A stretch of DNA of 64,000 nt from Bradyrhizobium diazoefficiens (GCF_018131015.1 NZ_JAFCJJ010000001.1:426878-490877), one strand, 5' to 3'. Positions 35,278-43,969 are shown, counted from the first letter of the stretch. Made by a program: numbers and translations. Notes: generated by a model from the letters alone, not told the origin.

Positions 35278-37308
35278 ATGTCGGCTGCCGATGCGAAGCT
35301 CGTCCGCACCATGTGCCCGATGAATTGCCATCCGACGTTCTGCGGCATGCACGTCGAGGTCGAAGGCGGGCGGCTCAAGTCGCTCGCCGGAGACAAGGAC
35401 AATCCGGACAGCGCCGGTTTTCTCTGCGTTCGCGGGCGCGCGACCGCCGAGATCTTCGGCAATCCGAAGCGGCTGCTCCATCCCCAAATTCGCGACGACC
35501 GCGGCAGCGACGTCTGGCGTCGCGCAAGCTGGGACGAGGCGCTGGATTTCATTACGAAGCGGATGCGATCGGCCGGGCCCGAGGCGGTGGGTCTATGGGC
35601 TGGCCATGGCGGCTTCACCGTGAGCGGGGCCGCCACGGTCCAGTTGATGCAGCGCTTCGCCAACATGTACGGCTGCCAGAACTGGCACCCCGCGATGGTC
35701 TGCTGGGGCCTTGGCGGCTTTGGCGTCGGCCTGTCGGGCGCGCTCAAGGTCAACACCAAGGAGGACATGGCCGCAAATTCGAACATGATCGTGCTCTGGG
35801 GCGCGAACATTTCGAGCCAGCCCAATACGGCCCGTCACATCGTTGCGGCCCGGCGCCGGGGAGCCAGGGTCGTCACCATCGATGTGAGGAGAACGGAGGC
35901 AGCCGCGCAATCGGACGAGGTTCTCCTGATCAGGCCCGGCTCGGACACTGCGCTCGCGCTGGCCGTGATGCAAATCATCGTCACCGAGAAGCTCTACGAC
36001 GCTGCGTTCGTCGAGGCTCACACAATCGGCTTCGCGGAATTGTCGTCTCACGTTCTGCCCTTCACCCCGGCCTGGGCATCGGCAGAGACCGGTCTCGACG
36101 AGGACCGGATCGCTTCTTTTGCGCGCGCCTATGCGTCGACGCGACCGGCCATGATCCTGCTCGGCGGCAGCTCGATGCACAAGAGCGCCAACGGCTGGCA
36201 CGCAGCGCGTGCGATCAGTTGCCTTCCGGCGCTGACCGGCAATTTTGGCGTCGCGGGCGGCGGCCTCGGCCCGCGTCATGGCGCCCACAGCGTGGCCTTG
36301 CGCAACCTGAACGCAGGTCTGGCGCGCCGGCCGGGCAATTATATTCCCAACCAGATGCCCGACATCGCGAAGACATTGTCCGACGGAGGGCTCGAGGTCC
36401 TGCTGCTGCTGGGCACCAACATGCTGTCGTCCTTCGCGGACGCCGGTGAGATCGCCCGCGGTCTCGACAAGACAGGGCTCGTCGTGTGCGTCGACCTGTT
36501 CATGAACGAGACGGCGCGCCGCTTCGCCGACGTCGTGCTGCCCGGAACCGCCTGGCTCGAGGAATTGGGATTCAAGGTGACCAACACGCACCTCTATTTG
36601 ATGGAGCGTGCCGTCGAGCGCGAGGGCGAGACCCGTCCCATCCACGAAATCCTGGCCGGTCTGGCGAAATCGCTCGGGCTTTCCGACTTCTTTCCATGGG
36701 CTTCGATGGAGGAGGTAGTCGATCTCATCCTGGACGATGCGACCACCGGCCACGCGACGGTCGCCTCGCTGCGCGCGGCCGGCGGCTTCCTGCCCCTGAA
36801 CGTGCCCGCGGTCGCCTATGCGGACCGGAAATTCGATTCACCGTCCGGCAAGATCGAATTCTCTTCGCCGCGCGCGGCAGGGCTCGGACTTCCGCCGCTC
36901 CCGGTGCACGCGGGCGACAGGGCTTCGTCCTATCCGCTCTCGCTGAGCTTCGGACGGACGCTGACGCATTTTCATTCGTTCTACGACGAGGGCCGGGCGC
37001 TCGCGTCCCTGGCGAAGCACAATGTCGGCCCGCAACTCCTGATATCGCCGGCTGACGCAGAGGCGCGCCAGCTCGCGAACGGCGATGCGATCAGGATCTA
37101 CAACGAGCGGGGAACGTTCGCGGCCAAGGCCTGCGTCACCAGCGACGTCAAGCCCGGCGTGGTCTGGATGCGCGATGGCTGGGTCGGCCTGAACGATCTC
37201 ACCTCCGGCGATGCGGTGCTGACCGGAGACGCCCTCAATCTCTTCCACTTCTCCGTCGGCCAGTCGGACTACGGCGCCCGCGTCGAGGTCGCGCGAGGGG
37301 CGGCGTAG
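35278..37308 (+). CDS. molybdopterin-dependent oxidoreductase (DMSO reductase family)
   Basis: A 676-residue catalytic subunit. The N-terminal [4Fe-4S] motif has C13, C17, C22 and C50 (CPMNCHPTFC...FLCVRG), spaced CxxxCxxxxC. The next landmarks are GLWAGHGGFTVSGAAT, WHPAMVCWGLGG (C142 is a candidate molybdenum ligand), MIVLWGANISSQPNTARHI, and the C-terminal molybdopterin-dinucleotide domain (LLISPADAEARQLANGDAIRIYN). There is no signal peptide, so it is cytoplasmic. No electron-transfer or membrane subunit adjoins it. The substrate is unknown; a formate-dehydrogenase- or polysulfide-reductase-like fold is all that can be said. Confidence 0.9.
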   Translation: MSAADAKLVRTMCPMNCHPTFCGMHVEVEGGRLKSLAGDKDNPDSAGFLCVRGRATAEIFGNPKRLLHPQIRDDRGSDVWRRASWDEALDFITKRMRSAGPEAVGLWAGHGGFTVSGAATVQLMQRFANMYGCQNWHPAMVCWGLGGFGVGLSGALKVNTKEDMAANSNMIVLWGANISSQPNTARHIVAARRRGARVVTIDVRRTEAAAQSDEVLLIRPGSDTALALAVMQIIVTEKLYDAAFVEAHTIGFAELSSHVLPFTPAWASAETGLDEDRIASFARAYASTRPAMILLGGSSMHKSANGWHAARAISCLPALTGNFGVAGGGLGPRHGAHSVALRNLNAGLARRPGNYIPNQMPDIAKTLSDGGLEVLLLLGTNMLSSFADAGEIARGLDKTGLVVCVDLFMNETARRFADVVLPGTAWLEELGFKVTNTHLYLMERAVEREGETRPIHEILAGLAKSLGLSDFFPWASMEEVVDLILDDATTGHATVASLRAAGGFLPLNVPAVAYADRKFDSPSGKIEFSSPRAAGLGLPPLPVHAGDRASSYPLSLSFGRTLTHFHSFYDEGRALASLAKHNVGPQLLISPADAEARQLANGDAIRIYNERGTFAAKACVTSDVKPGVVWMRDGWVGLNDLTSGDAVLTGDALNLFHFSVGQSDYGARVEVARGAA

Positions 37309-37324
37309 AGTTTTCCGCCGTCGA

Positions 37325-38794
37325 TCAGACCCGCAGTACCTTGCCGGGATTCATGATGTTCTGCGGATCGAGCGCGCGCTTGATGGTGCGCATGATGTCG
37401 AGCTCGGTCTTCGAGCGGTAGTGACTGAGCTCGTCGAGCTTGTCGATGCCGATGCCGTGCTCGGCCGAGATCGAGCCGTCCATGGAGGTGATGAGATCGT
37501 TCACGGCCCGCGTGATCGCGCCGGTGTACTGGTTCAGCGTCTGCTGGTCCATGCCCTTGGCCGCCTTGAACGAGAAATGCAGATTGCCGTCGCCGATATG
37601 TCCGAGCGGGTAGGGGCGGATGGTCGGGAGAATGTCGAGCACGGCCTTGAGCCCCTTGTCGATGAACTCCGGAATCCTGGAGATCGCCACCGACACGTCG
37701 TAGCTGATCCCCGGACCCTCGGCCCGCGACGCCTCGGCGACGCCTTCCCGGATGCGCCACATGTTGCGCGACTGACTTACCGTTTGCGCGATCACCGCAT
37801 CAAGCACGCGGCCGGCCTCGATCTGGCCGGCGAGAAATTGCTCCATCTTGTCGGACATGCCGTCAGTCCCGTCCTGCCGCGCCCGCGAAGACGACCATTC
37901 CAGCAGCAGGTACCAGGGCGTATCCGCCTTGAGCGGATCCTGGGTGCCCGGAATATGGCGCAGCACGATGTCGATGGCGGTCCGGCTCATCAATTCGCAC
38001 GAGCCGACATTGTCCTCGGAGGCCGCGTGCGCCTCGGACAGGATCTCCAGCGCCGCGCGAGGATCGCGGACGGCCAGCCATGCCGTGCTGACGTCCTTCG
38101 GCGCCGGCCATAGCTTGAGCACGGCCTTGGTGATGATGCCGAGCGTGCCTTCAGCGCCCATGAAGAGATGCTTGAGATCGTAGCCTGTGTTGTCCTTCTT
38201 GAGCGCGCGCAAGCCGTTCCAGACCTCGCCATTGGGCAGGACGACCTCGAGCCCGAGGACGAGATTGCGCGCATTGCCATAGCGCAGCACCTGCACGCCG
38301 CCGGCATTCGTCGACAGATTGCCGCCGATCATGCACGAGCCTTGCGCACCGAGGCTCAGCGGCAGGAACCGGTCGTGACTGCTTGCCGTCTCCTGCAGCG
38401 TCTGCAGCACGCAGCCGGCCTCGACCGTCATCGAATAGCCGACGGCATCGACCTCCAGCACCCGGTTCATGCGGCCGAGCGACAGCACGATGCCGGTGTG
38501 CGCGGGCCACGGCGTGGCCCCGCCCATCAGGCCGGTGTTGCCGCCCTGCGGCACGATCGCGATGCCGTGCTCATGGCAAAGCCTGACCACCTTCGCCACT
38601 TCCTCGGTGCTGCCGGGCCGCACGACGGCACCGGCACCGCCCACCAGCAATCCGCGCCAGTCCGTCACGAACGGCTGCTTGCCGTGCTCGTCCTCGATCA
38701 GGCCTTTCTCGCCGACGATCGCGCGCAGCGCCTCGCGCATCGCGGCGGTCAAGGGCGTGGTCGGGATCGTGGGTTCGGATACGACAGCCGGCAT
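37325..38794 (-). CDS. FAD-linked D-2-hydroxyacid dehydrogenase (GlcD/D-2-hydroxyglutarate dehydrogenase-like)
   Basis: A 489-residue VAO-family flavoprotein. The FAD-binding half has VVRPGSTEEVAKVVRLCHEHGIAIVPQGGNTGLMGGATP and GGNLSTNAGGVQVLRYGNARNLVLGLEVV; the cap half ends with HIGDGNLHFSF (metal-site histidines), SAEHGIGI and IKRALDPQNIMNPGKVL. It oxidises a D-2-hydroxyacid (lactate, 2-hydroxyglutarate or similar) to the keto acid, passing electrons to the quinone pool or ETF. ATG 38794 with GGGGAGACAA upstream is the start. It is convergent with the molybdoenzyme gene. Confidence 0.92.
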   Translation of the reverse strand: MPAVVSEPTIPTTPLTAAMREALRAIVGEKGLIEDEHGKQPFVTDWRGLLVGGAGAVVRPGSTEEVAKVVRLCHEHGIAIVPQGGNTGLMGGATPWPAHTGIVLSLGRMNRVLEVDAVGYSMTVEAGCVLQTLQETASSHDRFLPLSLGAQGSCMIGGNLSTNAGGVQVLRYGNARNLVLGLEVVLPNGEVWNGLRALKKDNTGYDLKHLFMGAEGTLGIITKAVLKLWPAPKDVSTAWLAVRDPRAALEILSEAHAASEDNVGSCELMSRTAIDIVLRHIPGTQDPLKADTPWYLLLEWSSSRARQDGTDGMSDKMEQFLAGQIEAGRVLDAVIAQTVSQSRNMWRIREGVAEASRAEGPGISYDVSVAISRIPEFIDKGLKAVLDILPTIRPYPLGHIGDGNLHFSFKAAKGMDQQTLNQYTGAITRAVNDLITSMDGSISAEHGIGIDKLDELSHYRSKTELDIMRTIKRALDPQNIMNPGKVLRV

Positions 38795-39181
38795 TTGTCT
38801 CCCCTGGCACATCTTGATGTGTACTGAGCGCGCGAAGCGCGCGGGCCATTGTCCACGTTTGAGCGGTGAAGTCTAACCGGTTTTCCGAAAATTCCGGGGC
38901 CGAGGAGATCGCCGATCCGCGAAAAGAGCGGCCACCGCGTGACCCGTCTCAATCTAGCCGCCAGCCGTCTGCGACGAGGGGGTGGCATTCATAGATTTGC
39001 AAATTCGGATAATTAGAAGTCGCGCCGGTGGGATCCGGATTGGCGTGGCCTCGCTGCGGTTATCCGGAAATGCCCGTTAGCGGACATAGGTAGCCCATTT
39101 CGGCCGTCCTGCAGGCCAATTTCAGCCAAACTGTTATTGGTTTCTCGCTGACGGGGCAGGGCCAATCCTTGGAGTCCTGCA
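38795..39181. other. intergenic region without a recognised gene
   Basis: About 390 bases. A GCGCGC-rich palindrome (GCGCGCGAAGCGCGCG) sits near 38830, and a rough inverted repeat CCGGTTTTCC...AAAATTCCGG lies at about 38876-38900. The base composition falls from about 38990 on, as is usual for a promoter region, presumably of the secreted-protein gene at 39182. I found no tRNA fold, no convincing frame and no clear -35/-10 pair. Confidence 0.5.
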
Positions 39182-39757
39182 ATGTTCAAGCGAGTTGTTT
39201 CCGCGTGTTTGTTCGTAATCGTCGGTTCCGTCACCTCTGAAGCACGACCCTACCGCGTTCTCCAAGCCTCCGAATGCAACGTGACCATGCCTTGCGATTT
39301 CTCGAATTCGCAGCCGCGGCGCGAGCGGGTGTCCAGGTCTTCTGTGTCCAGATATTCTGTGTCCACAACTTCATTGCAGGCTTACCGTTCAACGCGGATG
39401 ACGGTGACTAATGCCGGCACCGCTGCCACGACGGTGGATGTCTCTGGAGCACGTATCGTCGGCGGCCGTCCGGCCGGATGCCCTCGGTCCTTCTGCGGCT
39501 GTGGTGCCGCCTTGCGCGTGTTTGGCCGACACGTGCCGCAGCTGAATCTTGCGGCCAACTGGCTGCGTTTTCCGCGCACCGCGCCGGCACCGGGAATGGT
39601 CGCGGCCCGGCGCGGACACGTCTTCGTCCTGGAGCAGCACCTCGGCGGCGACGTCTGGATGGCCTACGACGCCAATTCCGGCGGCCACGCAACGAGGATG
39701 CACGCGCGCTCCCTGCGCGGCTACACCGTGGTCAACCCGCGCGGCGCGGCGACATGA
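39182..39757 (+). CDS. secreted cysteine-containing protein of unknown function
   Basis: A 191-residue exported protein. The signal peptide is MFKRVVSACLFVIVGSVTSEA. A Ser/Arg/Val linker with tandem repeats (SSVSRYSVSTTS; at DNA level TCTGTGTCCA is repeated from about 39342) follows. The folded part has a cysteine set (CPRSFCGCG) and the well-ordered LNLAANWLRFPRTAPAPGMV-ARRGHVFVLEQHLGGDVWMAYDANSGGHATRMHARSL. This C-terminal part looks like a compact NlpC/CHAP-like or SH3-like fold, but no catalytic triad is certain. I recall similar secreted proteins in Bradyrhizobium; the function is unknown. Confidence 0.8.
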   Translation: MFKRVVSACLFVIVGSVTSEARPYRVLQASECNVTMPCDFSNSQPRRERVSRSSVSRYSVSTTSLQAYRSTRMTVTNAGTAATTVDVSGARIVGGRPAGCPRSFCGCGAALRVFGRHVPQLNLAANWLRFPRTAPAPGMVAARRGHVFVLEQHLGGDVWMAYDANSGGHATRMHARSLRGYTVVNPRGAAT

Positions 39758-39782
39758 TGGGAGCTGCTTGCCTGCCGAGCAA

Positions 39783-40961
39783 CTAGCCGCGAGCGGGTCT
39801 GCTCGGCGGGCCGATCGACCCGGCACCGCCGATCCATGTGCCGACGACGTCGAACTGCGCAGTGAAGGCGACGAGGTCCGCACGGTAGCCGGGCGCGATC
39901 CGTCCAAGCTCGGACCCGAGGCCCAGGAATGCCGCAGGCGTTCGCGAGGCCATGACGAGGGCATCGGCAAGCGGAATTCCGAGCAGCGCAACCGCGTTGC
40001 GCACGGCCTCGATCATGGTGAGGTGAGCGCCCGCGAGCGTGCCATCGGGGCCGGTCAGGCGATTGTCGCTTAGCGTGATCTGTCGTCCCTGCAGCGTGAA
40101 TTGCCGGTCGTTGGTGCCAACCAGCGGCATGGCATCGGTCACCAGCATCAGGCGATCGCGACCCTTGCACCGGAACGCAATCCGCAAGGCGGCGCGGTCG
40201 ACATGGATGCCATCGCAAATGATTCCCGCAAACAGCCGGTCGTCATCGAGTGCGGCGCCCACCAGTCCCGGCTCCCTTCCGTTCAACTGCGACATCGCGT
40301 TGAACAGATGGGTCACCCCGGTGACGCCGTGATCGGCCGCCTGGCCGATCGCGGCTCCGGTCGCATCGCTGTGGCCGGCCGCGACACGCAATCCGGCGGC
40401 GATCAATTCATCGACCATGGAGGCGGGCACGCATTCGGGGGCCAGAGTGACGACCGAGCGGCCGCGGCTCCCGAACCGCTTGATCGCGGCGAGGTCGCGC
40501 TGATCTGGCACGCGGATCTCGGCCTCGGGGTGAATGCCCTTGCGGGACTTGTTGAGGGCCGGCCCTTCGAGGTGAAAGCCGAGCACGCCTGGAATCTCCA
40601 GGCAGGCCGCTGCAACCTCGGCCAATTGCGCAATGACCTCGCTGCAATCGGTGATGAGGGTCGGCAGGCAGCCCGTGGTTCCCGCCTTGCGGTGTGCCTC
40701 GACGATGCGCCGGACGCCCCTCGTCGTCGGCTGGTCGTTCAGGAGGACGCCGCCGCCTCCGTTCACCTGCACGTCGATGAATCCAGGGGCAAGGATCGCA
40801 CCTGGGGGAAGGTGAATCGAATCACGCGCAGCCGCGCCGAAGCTGACGGCTTGAATCCGCCCGTGCGAGATCGTGATCGATCCGGGGCCGCGCATGTCGG
40901 CACCGTCGAAAATCTGCGGCGCGGCAATCGTAAGAGGGGCGTCAGACCCAGCGTCGTGCAT
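39783..40961 (-). CDS. nagA: N-acetylglucosamine-6-phosphate deacetylase
   Basis: A 392-residue amidohydrolase-fold enzyme that would make glucosamine-6-phosphate and acetate. Family landmarks: APGFIDVQVNGGGG (NagA's QxN form of the first metal motif), GFHLEGPALNKSRKGIHPEAEI with metal-ligand glutamate, AGHSDATG, THLFNAMSQLNGREPGLVGAAL, ICDGIHV and the catalytic aspartate in LVTDAMPLVG. It is divergent from the MurK/MurQ/deaminase operon across a 115-base shared promoter region. Confidence 0.95.
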   Translation of the reverse strand: MHDAGSDAPLTIAAPQIFDGADMRGPGSITISHGRIQAVSFGAAARDSIHLPPGAILAPGFIDVQVNGGGGVLLNDQPTTRGVRRIVEAHRKAGTTGCLPTLITDCSEVIAQLAEVAAACLEIPGVLGFHLEGPALNKSRKGIHPEAEIRVPDQRDLAAIKRFGSRGRSVVTLAPECVPASMVDELIAAGLRVAAGHSDATGAAIGQAADHGVTGVTHLFNAMSQLNGREPGLVGAALDDDRLFAGIICDGIHVDRAALRIAFRCKGRDRLMLVTDAMPLVGTNDRQFTLQGRQITLSDNRLTGPDGTLAGAHLTMIEAVRNAVALLGIPLADALVMASRTPAAFLGLGSELGRIAPGYRADLVAFTAQFDVVGTWIGGAGSIGPPSRPARG

Positions 40962-40989
40962 TGAGGGTTCATCCGGGAGCGGCGGTCAC

Positions 40990-41066
40990 GGACTCGTGAG
41001 GCGAGTCCCGCGCCAAGGATTCATATACACCAAGGGCGTCGGGGGACCCGCAACGAAACCTTGGCG
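40990..41066. promoter_or_regulatory. divergent promoter region of the amino-sugar genes with inverted repeats
   Basis: GGACTCG-TGAGG-CGAGTCC (40990-41008) is a seven-base inverted repeat. CGCCAAGG (41011-41018) has an inverted copy CCTTGGCG (41059-41066), and CCAAGG recurs directly at 41030. The AT-rich stretch ATTCATATACACC (41019-41031) lies between them and could supply -10 elements for both directions. No local regulator gene is present. Confidence 0.4.
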
Positions 41067-41076
41067 TTAACCGTCC

Positions 41077-42000
41077 ATGGGAACGAAAGGTACCACTTAT
41101 CTCGGCATTGACGGTGGTGGAACCCGCTGCCGCGCCCGGATCGTGGACGAAAACGGCGGGATCCTTGGTGAGGCGGTGTCCGGGCCTGCCACGACGCGGA
41201 TCGGCGTCGAGAAGGCGTGGCGGTCGATCATGGCGGCCGTCGAAACGGCAGCCGCACAGGCCGGGCTGACGCGCGAGGATTTCGCGCGGATGCATGCCGG
41301 AATTGGCCTCGCCGGTCTGGGCCGCCGGGGCGCTGAAGCGGCGCTTAAGCTGATCGCGCATCCATTTGCCTCCGTCGTCTTCATCAGCGACGGCCTGGCT
41401 GCCTGTCTCGGTGCACATGGCGGCGCGGACGGTGCCATCGTGGTCGCCGGCACTGGCTCGGTGGGGGTCGGCCTGTTGGACGGCCGCGAGATCCGTCTCG
41501 CCGGTTACGGCTTTCCCGTGTCGGACGAAGGCAGCGGTGCCGACATCGGCCTGCAGGTCGTTCGACTGGCGCTGCGGGCCGCGGACCGGCGCGCCGAGCT
41601 GACCCCGCTGCTGTCAGAAGTGCTTGCGGCCTTCGATCACGATCCCTTTCAGGCGGTGGCCTGGTCGGAAGAGGCCAGGGCCACCGATTACGCCGCGTTC
41701 GCGCCAATCGTGATGCGGCACGCCAATGAGGGCGATCCGGTCGGCCGCCGCGTTGTCGAGCGCGCGGCCGATGCCATTGGCGATCTGCTCGATCTGTTCC
41801 TGGCGCGAGGCATTGAGCGGCTCTCGCTGGTTGGGGGGCTCGCCGATCCGATTGCGCCCTGGCTGACGCCTGACCTGCGCGCCCGCCTGAAGCGTCCCGA
41901 TGCTGATGCCGCAGCCGGCGCGTTACTGGTGGCGCGAGGGCGCCTCGGCGTACCCACGAGAGAGACTGAGCATGAACAGGCTTCAAAGTTTCGCATCTAG
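41077..42000 (+). CDS. BadF-family amino-sugar kinase (MurK-like N-acetylmuramate/N-acetylglucosamine kinase)
   Basis: A 307-residue ASKHA-fold kinase. The phosphate-1 loop is LGIDGGGTRCRARIVDE, the phosphate-2 loop is GAIVVAGTGSVGVGL, and the adenosine motif is near the C-terminus (LVGGLADPI). GFPVSDEGSGADIG is the typical GlcNAc-kinase substrate loop. In Clostridium acetobutylicum a BadF-family kinase (MurK) phosphorylates both MurNAc and GlcNAc and is encoded with murQ; here the gene overlaps murQ by 29 bases. A glucosamine-kinase role is the main alternative. Confidence 0.88.
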   Translation: MGTKGTTYLGIDGGGTRCRARIVDENGGILGEAVSGPATTRIGVEKAWRSIMAAVETAAAQAGLTREDFARMHAGIGLAGLGRRGAEAALKLIAHPFASVVFISDGLAACLGAHGGADGAIVVAGTGSVGVGLLDGREIRLAGYGFPVSDEGSGADIGLQVVRLALRAADRRAELTPLLSEVLAAFDHDPFQAVAWSEEARATDYAAFAPIVMRHANEGDPVGRRVVERAADAIGDLLDLFLARGIERLSLVGGLADPIAPWLTPDLRARLKRPDADAAAGALLVARGRLGVPTRETEHEQASKFRI

Positions 42001-42952
42001 AGGCGGGCGGATCAGCCAGATGGCCACCGAAGGCGTCGATCCCCGTTTCGCCGATCTCGATGCATGGTCGCTGACATCGGCGATGGAAGCCATGTGGGAG
42101 GGCCAGCTCGCGGCTGTCGCGGCGATCGGCCCGGCACTTCCTGCCATCACGGCGGCGACCGAAGCGGCCGAAGCGGCGCTGGGCGATCGCGGACGCATCG
42201 TTTATGTCGGCGCCGGCACCTCGGGGCGCGTCGCGGTCCAGGACGGCGCCGAGCTGACGCCGACCTTCGCCTGGCCGAGCGAACGCGTCTGCTTCATCGT
42301 CGCCGGCGGGGACAGCGCGTTCGTCACCAGCATCGAGGGCGCGGAGGACGATGTCGACGATGCGGTCAGGCAGATCACCGCCGCGCGGCTGACGCCGCAG
42401 GACGTGGTGATCGCCGTTGCCGCCAGTGGCACGACGCCGTTCACGGTTGCAGCGCTGCAGCAGGCGGGTGTTTCCCGTTCGGTGACAATAGGCGTCGCCA
42501 ACAATCCCGGCACGGTGCTGCTGACCTCGGCGAAGTTTCCGATCCTGATCGAGACCGGTCACGAGCTGATCGCTGGCTCCACGCGCATGAAGGCCGGCAC
42601 CGCGCAGAAGGTCGTGCTCAATCTGATCTCCTCGGGGATCATGCTGCGGCTCGGCCGGGTGTATCGCGGCATGATGGTGAACATGCTGCCGACCAACGCC
42701 AAGCTGAAACGGCGCGCCGAAGCCATGGTGGCGCAAATCGCGGACTGCGATCCGTCGCGGGCGGCCCGCGCGCTCGAAGAGGCCGAAGGAGACATCAAGA
42801 CGGCGGGACTTCTGGCACTGGGTGTCGATCGCGCCGACGCCGAGGCCATGCTGAAAAGCTGCGCCGGCAACCTGCGTCGCGTGTTCGCCGAGCTCGCCGA
42901 GGACCGGCCTCCCGAGGACGTGCCGGGGCGCGAGCAGGACGGAGCGCCTTAG
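41972..42952 (+). CDS. murQ: N-acetylmuramic acid 6-phosphate etherase
   Basis: A 326-residue SIS-domain lyase that cleaves the D-lactyl ether of MurNAc-6-phosphate to give GlcNAc-6-phosphate. Landmarks: IVYVGAGTSGRVAVQDGAELTPTF, SIEGAEDD, VVIAVAASGTTPFTVAAL, IETGHELIAGSTRMKAGTAQK and MLPTNAKLKRRA. The residues ETGHELIAGSTRMKAGTAQKM-like are diagnostic of MurQ. The C-terminal UBA-like helix bundle is present. ATG 41972 lies inside the end of the kinase gene, so the two are coupled. Confidence 0.96.
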   Translation: MNRLQSFASRGGRISQMATEGVDPRFADLDAWSLTSAMEAMWEGQLAAVAAIGPALPAITAATEAAEAALGDRGRIVYVGAGTSGRVAVQDGAELTPTFAWPSERVCFIVAGGDSAFVTSIEGAEDDVDDAVRQITAARLTPQDVVIAVAASGTTPFTVAALQQAGVSRSVTIGVANNPGTVLLTSAKFPILIETGHELIAGSTRMKAGTAQKVVLNLISSGIMLRLGRVYRGMMVNMLPTNAKLKRRAEAMVAQIADCDPSRAARALEEAEGDIKTAGLLALGVDRADAEAMLKSCAGNLRRVFAELAEDRPPEDVPGREQDGAP

Positions 42953-42954
42953 CC

Positions 42955-43968
42955 ATGGCGACGTCCGCGATGGCAAGCGAGATCGGTGAAAGCGCCGATG
43001 TCGTCGCCAGAATTGTTCGTAATCGCGCCGCCACGCGCGACATCGCGCAGCGCATCGGGACTGGCTCCGCCCCGCTGTGCGTCGTGTGCGGCCGGGGCAG
43101 CTCCGGGCATGCCGGGGTATTCCTGCGATACCTCGTCGAGACCCGGCTTCGGCTTCCGGTGTCAGCCAGCGCGCCTTCGGTGATCACGGCCTTTCGCACG
43201 CCATTGATGCTGCGTCATGCGTTGTTCGTCGTGATCTCGCAGTCCGGACGCAGCCCGGATCTCGTCGCGGCGACCAAATCGGCGCGCGATGTGGGTGCCC
43301 GCACCGTCGCGATCGTCAATGCGGCGTCCTCGCCGGTGGCTGCAGCAGCGGAGTTCGTCGTTCCGATCGAAGCCGGCGAGGAGCACTCGGTGGCGGCGAC
43401 CAAGACCGTGATCGGCTCGATGGCCGCCGGCGCCGAACTGGTCGCCGGGCTCGCGGACGATGACGCGCTGCGCGCGGCCCTCGACAGGCTGCCCGAACGC
43501 CTGCACCGCGCCATGGCGCTCGACTGGTCGGGGATTGCCGGCGATCTCGCCCGCGCGTCCGCCGTATTCGTGGCGGCGCGGGGCCTGGGCCTCGGCTCGG
43601 CGCGGGAGGTCGCGCTCAAGCTCGCGGAAATCCTGCGCATTCCCTCCATCGGCGTGAGCGCCGCAGAGCTGCAGCATGGGCCGCGCGCCGCCCTGTCGTC
43701 GCGCACGCCGGTCGTCATGATGCGCATCGCGGATGAAACAGCGGCCGCGGTGGACGCGCTGGCGGAAGAACTGCGCAGGGCGAAGATCAATGTGCATCTT
43801 TGCGGCGGACCGCAGGGCTCGTTACCCTGGCTGACCGGGGATGACCCCGCCACCGATGCGATCACCATGCTCGTTCCGGCCTATCGGATGATCGAGCAGG
43901 CAGCACGCGCCTGCGGATTTGACCCGGACCATCCGCCAAGCCTCACCAAGATCACCGAGACGTTCTAA
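42955..43968 (+). CDS. SIS-domain glucosamine-6-phosphate deaminase/isomerase (NagB-II type)
   Basis: A 337-residue protein with two SIS domains, corresponding to the isomerase half of GlmS without the glutaminase half. Landmarks: VVCGRGSSGHAGVFLRYLVE, VVISQSGRSPDLVAATKSARDVGAR, EHSVAATKTVIGSMA, LGLGSAREVALKLAEILRI and AAELQHGPRAAL. In this genomic setting such proteins convert glucosamine-6-phosphate to fructose-6-phosphate and ammonia, completing the pathway from MurNAc. ATG 42955 is two bases after the murQ stop. Confidence 0.9.
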   Translation: MATSAMASEIGESADVVARIVRNRAATRDIAQRIGTGSAPLCVVCGRGSSGHAGVFLRYLVETRLRLPVSASAPSVITAFRTPLMLRHALFVVISQSGRSPDLVAATKSARDVGARTVAIVNAASSPVAAAAEFVVPIEAGEEHSVAATKTVIGSMAAGAELVAGLADDDALRAALDRLPERLHRAMALDWSGIAGDLARASAVFVAARGLGLGSAREVALKLAEILRIPSIGVSAAELQHGPRAALSSRTPVVMMRIADETAAAVDALAEELRRAKINVHLCGGPQGSLPWLTGDDPATDAITMLVPAYRMIEQAARACGFDPDHPPSLTKITETF

Positions 43969-43969
43969 C

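Noticed and set aside
38795..39181. Possible tRNA or small RNA in the gap before the secreted protein
   Set aside because: No cloverleaf, T-loop consensus (GGTTCGAATCC) or CCA end on either strand. Only weak inverted repeats.
39331..39368. Short tandem repeats as a possible CRISPR remnant
   Set aside because: The units are 10-16 bases, without spacers, and in frame inside a secreted-protein gene, where they encode SVSRYSVS-type repeats.
42064..42954. Upstream extension of the SIS deaminase reading frame over murQ
   Set aside because: The extra residues are Arg/Gly-rich and overlap murQ in another frame. The deaminase family starts near ATG 42955.
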